Shown: positions 1 through 6,596, counted from the first letter of the stretch. The stretch is DNA of 8,219 bases from Clostridia bacterium (GCA_029239935.1 JARBTY010000135.1:1-8219), one strand, 5' to 3'. Numbers and translations are program-made. The notes: generated from the sequence alone by a model not told the origin.

Positions 1-548
1 ATGCCGTATGCTGCTATCAATCCATCATACCCATCTTGCCTATCAAAAAACTCATGTTCTCCTCCGAAAACTAATTCACCAGCTACGGCTGTAAGGTCAC
101 TGGTTTTCTCTAAATTATATTTTTCTGCTGCTTCAGCTGTAACGCCCATTGCATACGTATTATTAAAACCTAGTGGTTCTAACCATTTGACACCAAATTG
201 AGAATCAAACTCTGTCTTAACGATATTATAGACTTCATCGGCATCATTAATAACGTCCATTTCTAGCTGTGCTGTAAGACCTGTGCCTGTGTATTCTGGG
301 TAGAGGTCAATGTCGCCGTTTTTGATGGCTTCAAAGTTTACAAAAGTTCCTCCCATATTAAGCTTTCTTTCTACTGTTATATCTGTATCATTTTCAATAA
401 GCTGTGCCATGATCTCTGATAATACAATATTTTCACTAAAGTCTTTAGAGCCTATGACAATCTTATCAGACCCTGTGCAACCTGTTAACAAACTCCCAAG
501 TATTCCTCCACTTAAAACTAACGCCGCTATTTTTTTAAATTTTCTCAT
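1..548 (-). CDS. opuCC: Osmoprotectant ABC transporter substrate-binding lipoprotein (OpuCC/ProX type), partial at the left edge
   Basis: Extracellular lipid-anchored receptor that captures quaternary-ammonium osmolytes (glycine betaine, carnitine, choline or relatives) for the permeases encoded just upstream. The visible 182 residues start with MRKFKK, then a hydrophobic signal peptide and the lipobox LTGC with the lipidated Cys at residue 24. Family signatures follow: GSKDFSENIVLSEIMAQLIE, GDIDLYPEYTGTG, GFNNTYAM and FFDRQDGYDGL. The family is about 300 residues long, so roughly the last 120 lie beyond position 1. The ATG at 548-546 has AAAGGA eight bases upstream, and the signal peptide begins right there, so the start is secure. 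The gene is last in the visible operon, 21 bp after permease 2. That differs from opuCA-CB-CC-CD of Bacillus, where the binding protein lies between the permeases. The exact substrate cannot be read from the sequence. Confidence 0.9.
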   Translation of the reverse strand, partial: MRKFKKIAALVLSGGILGSLLTGCTGSDKIVIGSKDFSENIVLSEIMAQLIENDTDITVERKLNMGGTFVNFEAIKNGDIDLYPEYTGTGLTAQLEMDVINDADEVYNIVKTEFDSQFGVKWLEPLGFNNTYAMGVTAEAAEKYNLEKTSDLTAVAGELVFGGEHEFFDRQDGYDGLIAAYG

Positions 549-569
549 CCTACCATTCCTTTCACGTTC

Positions 570-1169
570 TTATTTTTTTACTACAGATAATCTGTTTTCT
601 ATTTTAGTCATTCCAAAATCAATTAACAAAGCAAGTATAACTACAGGGATAGCCCCTGATAAAATAAGCTCAACATTATTGGATTGTATCCCTCTATAGA
701 TGGGATAACCTAATCCTCCTGCCCCTATAAGGACACCTATTACTGAGACCCCTATGGCTGTAACAACGGCAATCTTAATGCCTGAGAAAATCATTGGAAA
801 TGCCAAGGGCAGCTCCACTTTAAATAATCTTTGCCATCTAGACATACCCATGCCCACAGCTGCCTCTTTGATATGAGGCGATATGCCTTTGATACCTGTA
901 TAGGTATTACGAATAATAGGCAACAGTGAATACAATACAAGCCCAGCTATAAGTGTCGTATTTCCTAAACCAAATATCAACATAAGCATCGCTAAAAGTG
1001 CAAGCGATGGGATGGTCTGAATAATGTCTGCCAGTGTCAAAATAACAGTATCTACATATTTAACCCAATAAGCAATAACACCCAGCATAATACCCATAAC
1101 AGCTGACAACAGGCAGGCTATTAAAACAATATATAAATGCTCAACCGTATAATTGAAAATACTCATCAT
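570..1169 (-). CDS. opuCD: Osmoprotectant ABC transporter permease, second subunit (OpuCD/OpuBD-like)
   Basis: Inner-membrane subunit of the osmolyte importer. It has about five hydrophobic segments and the binding-protein-dependent permease EAA loop (KEAAVGMGMSRWQRLFKVEL, about two thirds of the way along) that docks on the ATPase. QTIPSLALL and IGAGGLG are shared with the neighbouring permease, so the two are paralogues. The frame can also begin at a GTG at 1178, which overlaps the TGA of the previous gene (GTGA). I chose the ATG at 1169 (199 aa) because the GTG lies inside a near-perfect Shine-Dalgarno sequence, AAGGGGGTG, which ends six bases before this ATG. A second ATG follows immediately at 1166. 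The stop is TAA at 572-570. The gene is probably translationally coupled to permease 1. The letter assignment (CD versus CB) is by position and length and is less certain than the family. Confidence 0.9.
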   Translation of the reverse strand: MMSIFNYTVEHLYIVLIACLLSAVMGIMLGVIAYWVKYVDTVILTLADIIQTIPSLALLAMLMLIFGLGNTTLIAGLVLYSLLPIIRNTYTGIKGISPHIKEAAVGMGMSRWQRLFKVELPLAFPMIFSGIKIAVVTAIGVSVIGVLIGAGGLGYPIYRGIQSNNVELILSGAIPVVILALLIDFGMTKIENRLSVVKK

Positions 1170-1174
1170 ATTCC

Positions 1175-1819
1175 TCACCCCCTTACTTTCAGGCCACGAG
1201 GTGTAACCAGTTTTTGTATGCCGGTAATAATGGCACCTATTACAACTGCCATAAGCGCTGCCGGAATAGCTCCAGCTAGAATATAGTAATCATTTGTCGT
1301 CGCAAGTCCTGTCCATATGAGGTCGCCAAGTCCTCCCGCACCTATAAGGGCTGCTAGGGTTGCCCAGCTGATAATATAGACAGTAGATATTTTGATACCA
1401 CTTATGATAGCTGGCAGTGCTATGGGTATTTCTACTTTAAAAAGAATCTGTAGGGTGGTCATACCAATGCCCCTGGCAGCTTCCTTGTAATGTTTGTCTA
1501 CCTCTGTAATCCCAACATACGTATTAGTTAGTATTGGGAGAATAGCATACAGTGACAAAACAACAATAGCAGGAAGCTTTCCTATGCCAAATAGCATCAA
1601 CGCAAAACCCAGCATAACAAGACCTGGTATTGTCTGGATGATACCAGCAAATCCCAGTACCCCTTTTGCCGCTTTTTGATATCTCGACAATATAACCCCT
1701 ATCGGGATTGCGATTAATGCACCTATGGAAACAGCTGTCACAACAAGCTGTATATGCACACTCAATGATGCTGTGATCATGTCTTGATTTTTTGTTAAAA
1801 ACTCTATGAATTCATACAT
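1175..1819 (-). CDS. opuCB: Osmoprotectant ABC transporter permease, first subunit (OpuCB/OpuBB-like)
   Basis: Membrane subunit of 214 residues that pairs with the second permease to form the translocation path of the osmolyte importer. Hydrophobic segments are seen around residues 22-45, 55-79, 82-103, 133-160 and 178-200. The EAA coupling motif KEAARGIGMTTLQILFKVEI is near residues 112-131, followed by PALPAIISG-type and LIGAGGLGDLIW signatures typical of the OpuB/OpuC/ProW group. The ATG at 1819 is preceded by GGGGTGAT at about seven bases. The gene overlaps the end of the ATPase gene by 16 bp, and its own TGA overlaps the ribosome site of permease 2, so the three genes should be translated as a coupled unit. 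The C-terminus is short and basic. The family call is firm; the substrate is inferred from the operon. Confidence 0.92.
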   Translation of the reverse strand: MYEFIEFLTKNQDMITASLSVHIQLVVTAVSIGALIAIPIGVILSRYQKAAKGVLGFAGIIQTIPGLVMLGFALMLFGIGKLPAIVVLSLYAILPILTNTYVGITEVDKHYKEAARGIGMTTLQILFKVEIPIALPAIISGIKISTVYIISWATLAALIGAGGLGDLIWTGLATTNDYYILAGAIPAALMAVVIGAIITGIQKLVTPRGLKVRG

Positions 1820-2937
1820 TCAAGATCACCCCACAATGCATCAGCTAACGCTTTTACCATGCTGGTTTTATTAATAATTCCTATTACCTTGTCATCATCT
1901 GCAACAACGACTAAATAATCTCGTTTTGTTTCAATCAACATATCAAATGCCTCTTTAGCACCCATATCCTTATGAATAAGCTGTGCTTCTTTATTGAGCA
2001 TAGTTCCTATAGGAACGCCTACTTTTCCATGATTTTTCAAGTCCTCAATGGTGATAATGCCTTTAAATGTATTCTCCTTATCGGTTACGATAATGGAATT
2101 AACTTTTTTGCGTTTCATGATTTCTAGGCATTCTAAGGTTTGCTTGTTCTCTGTGGTCTTAACGACGTTGACATTCATGAAATCTTCGGCCTTTAAATCT
2201 TGACTATTATTTTGTGTCATATGCTTGCCCATGAATTCTCTGATGATATCACCCGCTGGATTTCTTAGCATTTCTTCTGGGGAAGCCTTCTGAAGGATTT
2301 TTCCTTTGTCCATAAAGATGATGGTGTCCGCCATCTTTAAAGCTTCCTCCATATCATGGGTAACAAAAATAATGGTTTTATTCAGCTTTTGCTGAAGTGT
2401 CTTTACCTCATCCTGAAGGGCATCTCTTGTGAGCGGATCAAGGGCTCCAAAAGGTTCATCCATCAGCACAATCGGTGGTTGTGCAGCCAAGGCTCTCAGT
2501 ACCCCTACTCTTTGCTGCTGCCCGCCACTTAGCTCTGTTGGGTATTTTTTAGCATAATCTTCATAGGGCATACTTACCAGTTCCAGAAGCTCTTTTGTAC
2601 GCTCTAAGCATTTTTCTTTGTCCCATTTAAGTAATTTAGGGACTATACAGATATTTTCTTCAACTGTCATATTGGGGAAAAGTCCTATCTGCTGAATAAC
2701 ATATCCTATTTTCCTTCTTAAGGTAACAGTATCTACATCTGAAATGTTCGTTCCATCAATATTAATCGAGCCACCATCTGGTTCGATCAGTTTATTGATC
2801 ATTTTTAATGTAGTTGTTTTTCCACATCCACTTGGGCCAATAAGCACTATAAATTCTCCTTCATTTACTTCAAAGCTAAGGTTATCAATGATTTTTGTTT
2901 TGCCAAAGCTTTTACTTATCCCATTAAATCGAATCAT
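1804..2937 (-). CDS. opuCA: Osmoprotectant ABC transporter ATP-binding protein with tandem CBS domains (OpuCA-like)
   Basis: Cytoplasmic ATPase of 377 residues that powers the importer. All catalytic elements are present: Walker A GPSGCGKTT (34-42), Q-loop VIQQIG (80-85), signature LSGGQQQR (136-143), Walker B IVLMDEP (156-162), D-loop GALDP (164-168) and the switch His in VTHDMEEAL (H193). After a linker, about residues 248-372 hold two CBS modules (AEDFMNVNVV...FKGIITIEDL and IGTMLNKEAQ...VIGIINKTSM). CBS domains of this family sense ionic strength or bind nucleotides; in Listeria OpuCA they are reported to bind c-di-AMP. Whether this one does is inference. The ATG at 2937 follows AAGGAAGTG at five bases. 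It is the first gene after the consensus promoter at 3019-3047, with an untranslated leader of about 75 nt. The stop is TAG at 1806-1804, inside the next gene. Confidence 0.95.
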   Translation of the reverse strand: MIRFNGISKSFGKTKIIDNLSFEVNEGEFIVLIGPSGCGKTTTLKMINKLIEPDGGSINIDGTNISDVDTVTLRRKIGYVIQQIGLFPNMTVEENICIVPKLLKWDKEKCLERTKELLELVSMPYEDYAKKYPTELSGGQQQRVGVLRALAAQPPIVLMDEPFGALDPLTRDALQDEVKTLQQKLNKTIIFVTHDMEEALKMADTIIFMDKGKILQKASPEEMLRNPAGDIIREFMGKHMTQNNSQDLKAEDFMNVNVVKTTENKQTLECLEIMKRKKVNSIIVTDKENTFKGIITIEDLKNHGKVGVPIGTMLNKEAQLIHKDMGAKEAFDMLIETKRDYLVVVADDDKVIGIINKTSMVKALADALWGDLECMNS

Positions 2938-2976
2938 TCTTTCACTTCCTTACTCTTTATTTTTTCGACCTCATCC

Positions 2977-3005
2977 GACAACTTCAAATTTTATATATGG
3001 TTGTC
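2977..3005. repeat. Short inverted repeat in the opu leader
   Basis: GACAAC (2977-2982) and GTTGTC (3000-3005) form a 6-bp dyad around a 17-bp AT-rich centre. It lies just downstream of the predicted opu transcription start. It could be a second operator or a weak leader hairpin. It is short enough to be chance. Confidence 0.25.
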
Positions 3006-3018
3006 AGTTCACATTCAC

Positions 3019-3047
3019 ATTATAATAGAAATTTTGTATCTTGTCAA
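3019..3047 (-). promoter_or_regulatory. SigA-type promoter of the opu operon
   Basis: Read on the minus strand, TTGACA (3047-3042) and TATAAT (3024-3019) are both perfect consensus hexamers with a 17-bp spacer. Transcription should begin near 3012, about 75 nt before the opuCA ATG. A promoter this strong for an osmolyte importer would need repression under low salt, which fits the BusR-like gene immediately upstream. Confidence 0.88.
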
Positions 3048-3084
3048 ACTTCACTAAATAAAGCGACTTACTTTTATGAAGTTT
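3046..3084. promoter_or_regulatory. Candidate bipartite operator upstream of and overlapping the opu -35
   Basis: A perfect dyad, AAACTTCA (3046-3053) and TGAAGTTT (3077-3084), is separated by 23 bp. Its left arm touches the -35 hexamer. Within it lie two side-by-side elements of the form ACTT-N9-AAGY (3048-3064 and 3066-3082). The same ACTT-N9-AAGT form recurs at 3901-3917 over the regulator's own promoter. BusR is described as reading two motifs about 22 bp apart, so this is a plausible binding site, but the assignment is inference from arrangement only. Confidence 0.45.
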
Positions 3085-3110
3085 TTAGGTGCCTTACTCA
3101 CTATTTTGCA

Positions 3111-3156
3111 ATAAAAAACAGCAGGTTCTAGCTGCCTGCTATGAACCTGCTGTTTT
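3111..3156 (-). terminator. Intrinsic terminator of the BusR-like gene
   Basis: A perfect 14-bp stem pairs AAAACAGCAGGTTC (3115-3128) with GAACCTGCTGTTTT (3143-3156) around a 14-nt loop. On the minus strand the stem runs into TTTTTTATT, a proper U-tract, about 57 bp after the regulator's stop codon. It insulates the opu promoter from regulator transcription. On the plus strand the tract after the stem is poor, and no plus-strand gene ends here. Confidence 0.9.
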
Positions 3157-3212
3157 ATTCAATTTCTCTCGTATACTAGCCTAAATACCTGTATTTTAAA
3201 GTGTTCTATCTA

Positions 3213-3854
3213 TCACTCTATACTCTGTTCAATTGGCTGATTCACAAACTCTTCTACCCTTTGATAAGTCCCATTGTCCCCAATAACGATAATGATATCT
3301 CCTGTTTTAAAAACAGCATAAGGGCCGGGCGATAAAATCATCTGATCTTCTCTTTTAATCGCCACTATTGTAGCCCCTGTGTTTTGCCAAAATTTTGTAT
3401 CCACAATAGCTTTGTCTGCAATGGCTGATTCTTTATTAATATTAATTTCATATTGGGCGATAGGATCAATATGTCTTGCCTTTTCATTAAGATTAAACAT
3501 TTGGTCTATAATATCTAAAATACGGTCGTTTGCTTTGTCTCTTTCTTTGATTAAATCCTTTAGTTCTTGCTTAAGCTGACGGTAACTTTTGTTCCTATCA
3601 AATTTTTCGATGTATTTGTTAGCATTTTCTTTAGATAAAATCGTTGCGCCGCTATTGGGCTGTACCGATACAATGTTCATATCTGCAAGCAGTCTAAACG
3701 ATCTGCGGATCGTTTCAGGAGACACCCCATACTCTGAAGACATCAGTGATCGTCCAGATATTTTGGTATTTTCTTTTAAATCTCCCTTAGAAATTCTAGA
3801 GGCTATGTCAAATGCAATCTGTGCATAAACAGGCGGTGTTACAGAGTGGTTCAT
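3213..3854 (-). CDS. busR: GntR-type regulator with C-terminal RCK_C (TrkA_C) domain, BusR-like c-di-AMP-responsive repressor
   Basis: DNA-binding regulator of 213 residues. Residues 8-72 form a GntR winged helix (VYAQIAFDIASRI, then ISGRSLMSSEYGVSPETIRR as the recognition region, and a wing ending NSGATI). Residues 86-125 are charged and predicted coiled coil. Residues about 133-205 are an RCK_C/TrkA_C fold (AIVDTKFWQNTGATIVAIKR...GPYAVFKTGDIIIVIG). This three-part order is that of BusR, which represses a glycine-betaine transporter (busA/opuA) when its RCK_C domain binds c-di-AMP. The ATG at 3854 has a perfect AAGGAGG eight bases upstream. The gene lies directly upstream of the opu operon in the same direction, separated by a terminator, and is divergent from the AbrB-family gene. 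The family is clear from the architecture. The ligand and targets are inferred from the family and context. Confidence 0.88.
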   Translation of the reverse strand: MNHSVTPPVYAQIAFDIASRISKGDLKENTKISGRSLMSSEYGVSPETIRRSFRLLADMNIVSVQPNSGATILSKENANKYIEKFDRNKSYRQLKQELKDLIKERDKANDRILDIIDQMFNLNEKARHIDPIAQYEININKESAIADKAIVDTKFWQNTGATIVAIKREDQMILSPGPYAVFKTGDIIIVIGDNGTYQRVEEFVNQPIEQSIE

Positions 3855-3891
3855 ATCAAGTGCCTCCTTGTATAATCAATAAACTGTTGTT

Positions 3892-3920
3892 ATTATATCT
3901 ACTTCTTATCAAAAAGTCAA
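3892..3920 (-). promoter_or_regulatory. SigA-type promoter of the BusR-like gene
   Basis: On the minus strand, TTGACT (3920-3915) and TATAAT (3897-3892) have a 17-bp spacer, one mismatch from consensus. The start should be near 3885, giving a leader of about 30 nt with the AAGGAGG site. The -35 falls between the -35 and -10 of the opposing promoter and overlaps the ACTT-N9-AAGT element at 3901-3917, which would suit autorepression. Confidence 0.8.
3901..3917. promoter_or_regulatory. Candidate operator in the divergent promoter region
   Basis: ACTTCTTATCAAAAAGT is an imperfect palindrome (six of seven arm positions pair) of the form ACTT-N9-AAGT, the same form as the element at 3066-3082 near the opu promoter. 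It covers the -35 regions of both divergent promoters, so a bound regulator would block both. This is a sequence coincidence until tested. Confidence 0.35.
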
Positions 3921-3931
3921 CGTGGTATAAT
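3903..3931 (+). promoter_or_regulatory. Extended -10 promoter of the AbrB-family gene
   Basis: TGGTATAAT (3923-3931) is a perfect -10 with a TGn extension. The -35 (TTCTTA, 3903-3908, 17-bp spacer) is poor, as is common with extended -10 promoters. The start should be near 3938, about 22 nt before the GTG at 3960. Confidence 0.7.
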
Positions 3932-3959
3932 AAGGGATAAAATAATAAATGAACTAGAG

Positions 3960-5039
3960 GTGAATATTATAAATACTACTATTATTATGACTCTATTTGT
4001 TGCTATCATGGGCGCTCTCATCGCTTCCAAACTAAAAATTCCTGCCGGAAACATGATTGGTGCTATGTTTTTTGTCGCACTGCTTAATATTATAACTGGC
4101 CTAGCTGCAATGCCTGCTGAGGCAAAAACCTTTACACAAATTATAGCAGGTCTATTCATTGGCAGTAGTATTACCCGCAAGGATGTGCTTGCTCTGCGTT
4201 CAATGATTAAACCTGCTATACTCACTGTTTTTCTTATGTTATGCTTCAGTCTGAGTATGGGTTTTGTTATTTATAAAATAACGCCCTACGATCTAGTGAC
4301 TGCTATGCTAGCTTCTGCTCCTGGAGGCATTGTGGATATGGCGCTGATAGGTTATGATATGGGCGCTGATACCTCCGTTGTTTCTATGCTCCAGTTGGTT
4401 AGGCTTTTGTCTGTGATGGGTTTGTTTCCTACGCTTATTAATTATCTGGTCAAATTAATCAAACCCACCAAAAATCCAGAAGTTGGTTCTGATACTTCTG
4501 GTTGTATCAAAAGCAGTGCCTCGGTGCCCTCTGATTCCTTAAGTAAACTAAAAGCTATCCTAAGAACAGCTTTAGTGAGTTTGGTCTGTGGTCTTATGGG
4601 AAGTTTCTTTAAGATTCCCGCAGGAGCTATTGTCTTTTCAATGATTGGGGTGGCGGCTCAAAATATATTTTGGGGTAATGTTTGTATGCCTTCCCCTGTG
4701 AGAAGTTTTGCACAGGTATGTGCTGGGACGCTTATTGGGGTGAACGTTACGTTTGCCTCTATCCTTCATCTACGGTCTGCCATTATTCCCGCTATTATCT
4801 TAATCATCGGTTTTGCTGTTATGACCCTGTTAACCAGTATGATTCTTTATAAAAACAGCAGCTTGGATAGGATGACTTGTTTTTTTGCCTGCGTCCCTGG
4901 GGGTGCAACCGATATATGTCTCCTAGCCGGAGACTTTGGGGCAGATACTGCAAAAATCATTGTCATACAACTCCTTAGACTTGTATGTGTGATTGCTTTT
5001 TACCCTATGATTATCAGCCTGATTCACTATCTTTCATAG
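3960..5039 (+). CDS. AbrB-family integral membrane protein (two AbrB repeats), probable transporter of unknown substrate
   Basis: Polytopic membrane protein of up to 359 residues, unrelated to the DNA-binding AbrB of Bacillus. Two homologous halves offset by about 192 residues are visible. KIPAG occurs at 26-30 and 218-222, MP..(A/V)(K/R)(T/S)F.Q at 51-60 and 243-252, and PGGIVD at 121-126 against PGGATD at 313-318. DMGADT (133-138) matches DFGADT, and Q-L-(V/L)-R-L follows in both. A polar linker at about 168-198 joins them. The family (AbrB duplication proteins) is usually about this length. No substrate is established that I know of. The start is uncertain. GTG at 3960 overlaps the only good ribosome site (AGAGGTGA, 3956-3963), and the first ATG at 3987 (residue 10) lies too far from it. 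The stop is TAG at 5037-5039, 17 bp from the convergent cheX end. Divergence from a BusR-like gene suggests osmotic or c-di-AMP control. Confidence 0.85.
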   Translation: MNIINTTIIMTLFVAIMGALIASKLKIPAGNMIGAMFFVALLNIITGLAAMPAEAKTFTQIIAGLFIGSSITRKDVLALRSMIKPAILTVFLMLCFSLSMGFVIYKITPYDLVTAMLASAPGGIVDMALIGYDMGADTSVVSMLQLVRLLSVMGLFPTLINYLVKLIKPTKNPEVGSDTSGCIKSSASVPSDSLSKLKAILRTALVSLVCGLMGSFFKIPAGAIVFSMIGVAAQNIFWGNVCMPSPVRSFAQVCAGTLIGVNVTFASILHLRSAIIPAIILIIGFAVMTLLTSMILYKNSSLDRMTCFFACVPGGATDICLLAGDFGADTAKIIVIQLLRLVCVIAFYPMIISLIHYLS

Positions 5040-5056
5040 ATACCAATTTTTTGATT

Positions 5057-5524
5057 TTAATTCTCTTTGTAAGTAATATCAATATCGATACTATTTTCTT
5101 TATCAAATTCTAGTGGTATACACACTACAACTGATTTACTTAGGCTAAATTGCATATTATCTCCTGTTAAAACAGTTGGCGGTGTTATATCTACTGCTAT
5201 ACTATTTTTATAAAATATACTAGCTGCATTTCCTAAAATCATATTGCATAACTCAGCTATTGCACTCTTGGATATTTCATCCAGTTCTACAACTGACATA
5301 CCACCCATCATAATGGATGCTATCTTACATGCTAATGCTTTTTTAAAGGATATAATAACGTTACCTAGTATGGCTCCTGTCAAACCAATCAGAACAACAA
5401 CACTCTCCCCTTTATAGGCTGTATCTTTAATATAAATTTTACCAAGCTTTGGCGTAAGTCCAGTAGTTTCCTGAATAACATTTTGACTTGCTTGCATAAA
5501 TGGATTGATATATTCGATTTTCAT
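5057..5524 (-). CDS. cheX: CheX-type chemotaxis phosphatase (CheC/CheX/FliY family)
   Basis: Cytoplasmic protein of 155 residues predicted to dephosphorylate CheY-P and so help reset the flagellar signal. The single phosphatase helix reads ISKSAIAELCNMILGNAA, with the catalytic pair E91 and N94 in the E-x2-N spacing. It is followed about 21 residues later by Pro (TPPTVL, 115-116), as in the CheC/CheX consensus. There is only one such motif, and the length matches CheX better than CheC, which usually has two. The ATG at 5524 follows AAAGGAG at seven bases. The gene begins 13 bp after the cheB stop, so the two are co-transcribed. It ends convergent with the AbrB-family gene, with no convincing terminator in the 17-bp gap. 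Confidence 0.85.
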   Translation of the reverse strand: MKIEYINPFMQASQNVIQETTGLTPKLGKIYIKDTAYKGESVVVLIGLTGAILGNVIISFKKALACKIASIMMGGMSVVELDEISKSAIAELCNMILGNAASIFYKNSIAVDITPPTVLTGDNMQFSLSKSVVVCIPLEFDKENSIDIDITYKEN

Positions 5525-5537
5525 CTGCGCTCTCCTT

Positions 5538-6590
5538 TCATTTGTTTTCTAAGATTGATAATACCCCCCTAGGAATATCTGTTAAATTTAATTGTTTTTC
5601 GACTGCGCCTATATTAAAAGCAACCTTTGGCATACCGTATACAATACAAGATCTTTCGTTTTGACCAATAGTCCTGGCCTCTTTACATCTCATAGCAAGT
5701 AATCCACTTGCACCATCATAACCCATTCCGGTTAAAATAATTCCAATAGCATTGCTTCCAGCTTCATTTGCAACAGATTGAAAAAGAACATCTACTGAGG
5801 GACAATGACCGCTAACCTTTTCCCCCTTGAATACCTCAACCTTATATATGTTTCCAACTCTTTTAAGCCGCATGTGTTGGTCCCCAGGTGCAATCAGCAC
5901 TTTACCCTTCTCTACAATATCCCCGTTTCGTGCTTCTTTCACTTCTAGGTGTAGCTGGTTATCAAGTCTTTCTGCAAACATCCTTGAAAATTCTGGTGGA
6001 ATATGCTGTGTAATCAAAATACCTGGCATATTAGAGGGAAATGCTTTTAGTAAACTTGAGATGGCTTCTATCCCTCCCGTAGAGGCTCCTATTGCAATTA
6101 TTTTTTCACTGAAATCTTCTGTATTTACAACTATTTTTCTTGTATTTATCATGATCGGTCGCGAAATTTTTGCTCGATTAGCTATTTTCACTTTTTTTAT
6201 CAGATCACTTATAAACTTTTCTTGGTCTCTTACGGATGTTCCATCAGGTTTAGCTGCAAAATCTACTGCTCCCGCATTTATTGCATCAAATACGGATTTA
6301 TTCATAGCGCTTACAACAATGATTGGCAAGGTATATTGTGGCAGTAATTGCTTGATGAATTCAATTCCATTCATTTTTGGCATTTCTACATCACATATCA
6401 TTACATCGGGCTCAAATTTAATAACTTTATCTCTTGCATCAAACGGATCTACTGCTTTAGCTACTACTTCTATTGCTGCATCTGTGGAAATACCTCTAGA
6501 TACTGCCTCCCTAAACACTAAACTATCATCTACTACTAAAACTCTAATCTTTTTACTTATTCTCATATTATCGACTCTCTCATTTAACAT
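5538..6590 (-). CDS. cheB: Chemotaxis response regulator protein-glutamate methylesterase CheB
   Basis: Cytoplasmic adaptation enzyme of 350 residues that removes methyl groups from receptor glutamates and deamidates glutamines; it is activated by phosphotransfer from CheA. The receiver domain (about 14-130) has the acidic pair D21-D22, phospho-acceptor D67 in ICDVEMPKMNG, S94 and K114 (AAKPDG). The catalytic domain (about 163-348) has the Ser-His-Asp triad: S170 in IGASTGG, H196 in TQHIPPEFS and D292 in LTGMGYDGA. Nothing essential is missing. The ATG at 6590 lies six bases after the TGA of the cheR remnant and uses AAAGGA within that remnant as its ribosome site. An alternative ATG at 6566 (residue 9) has a weaker site. 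cheX follows at 13 bp. No independent promoter is evident, so expression probably comes through the receptor gene. Confidence 0.96.
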   Translation of the reverse strand: MLNERVDNMRISKKIRVLVVDDSLVFREAVSRGISTDAAIEVVAKAVDPFDARDKVIKFEPDVMICDVEMPKMNGIEFIKQLLPQYTLPIIVVSAMNKSVFDAINAGAVDFAAKPDGTSVRDQEKFISDLIKKVKIANRAKISRPIMINTRKIVVNTEDFSEKIIAIGASTGGIEAISSLLKAFPSNMPGILITQHIPPEFSRMFAERLDNQLHLEVKEARNGDIVEKGKVLIAPGDQHMRLKRVGNIYKVEVFKGEKVSGHCPSVDVLFQSVANEAGSNAIGIILTGMGYDGASGLLAMRCKEARTIGQNERSCIVYGMPKVAFNIGAVEKQLNLTDIPRGVLSILENK

Positions 6591-6596
6591 ATCTTC

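Noticed and set aside
3001..3046. TTGTCA direct repeats at 3001-3006 and 3041-3046, 40 bp apart
   Set aside because: The second copy is largely the -35 hexamer itself. Six-base repeats in AT-rich DNA are weak evidence for a regulator site.
3917..4225. 102-codon minus-strand frame across the start of the AbrB-family gene
   Set aside because: It is the reverse shadow of a hydrophobic gene, with no ribosome site, and it runs over two well-supported promoters.
5028..5052. Possible terminator after the AbrB-family gene (TATCT-TTCAT-AGATA then T6)
   Set aside because: The stem is only 5 bp and AT-rich, four bases stand between it and the T-tract, and it overlaps the stop codon. It is too weak to call.
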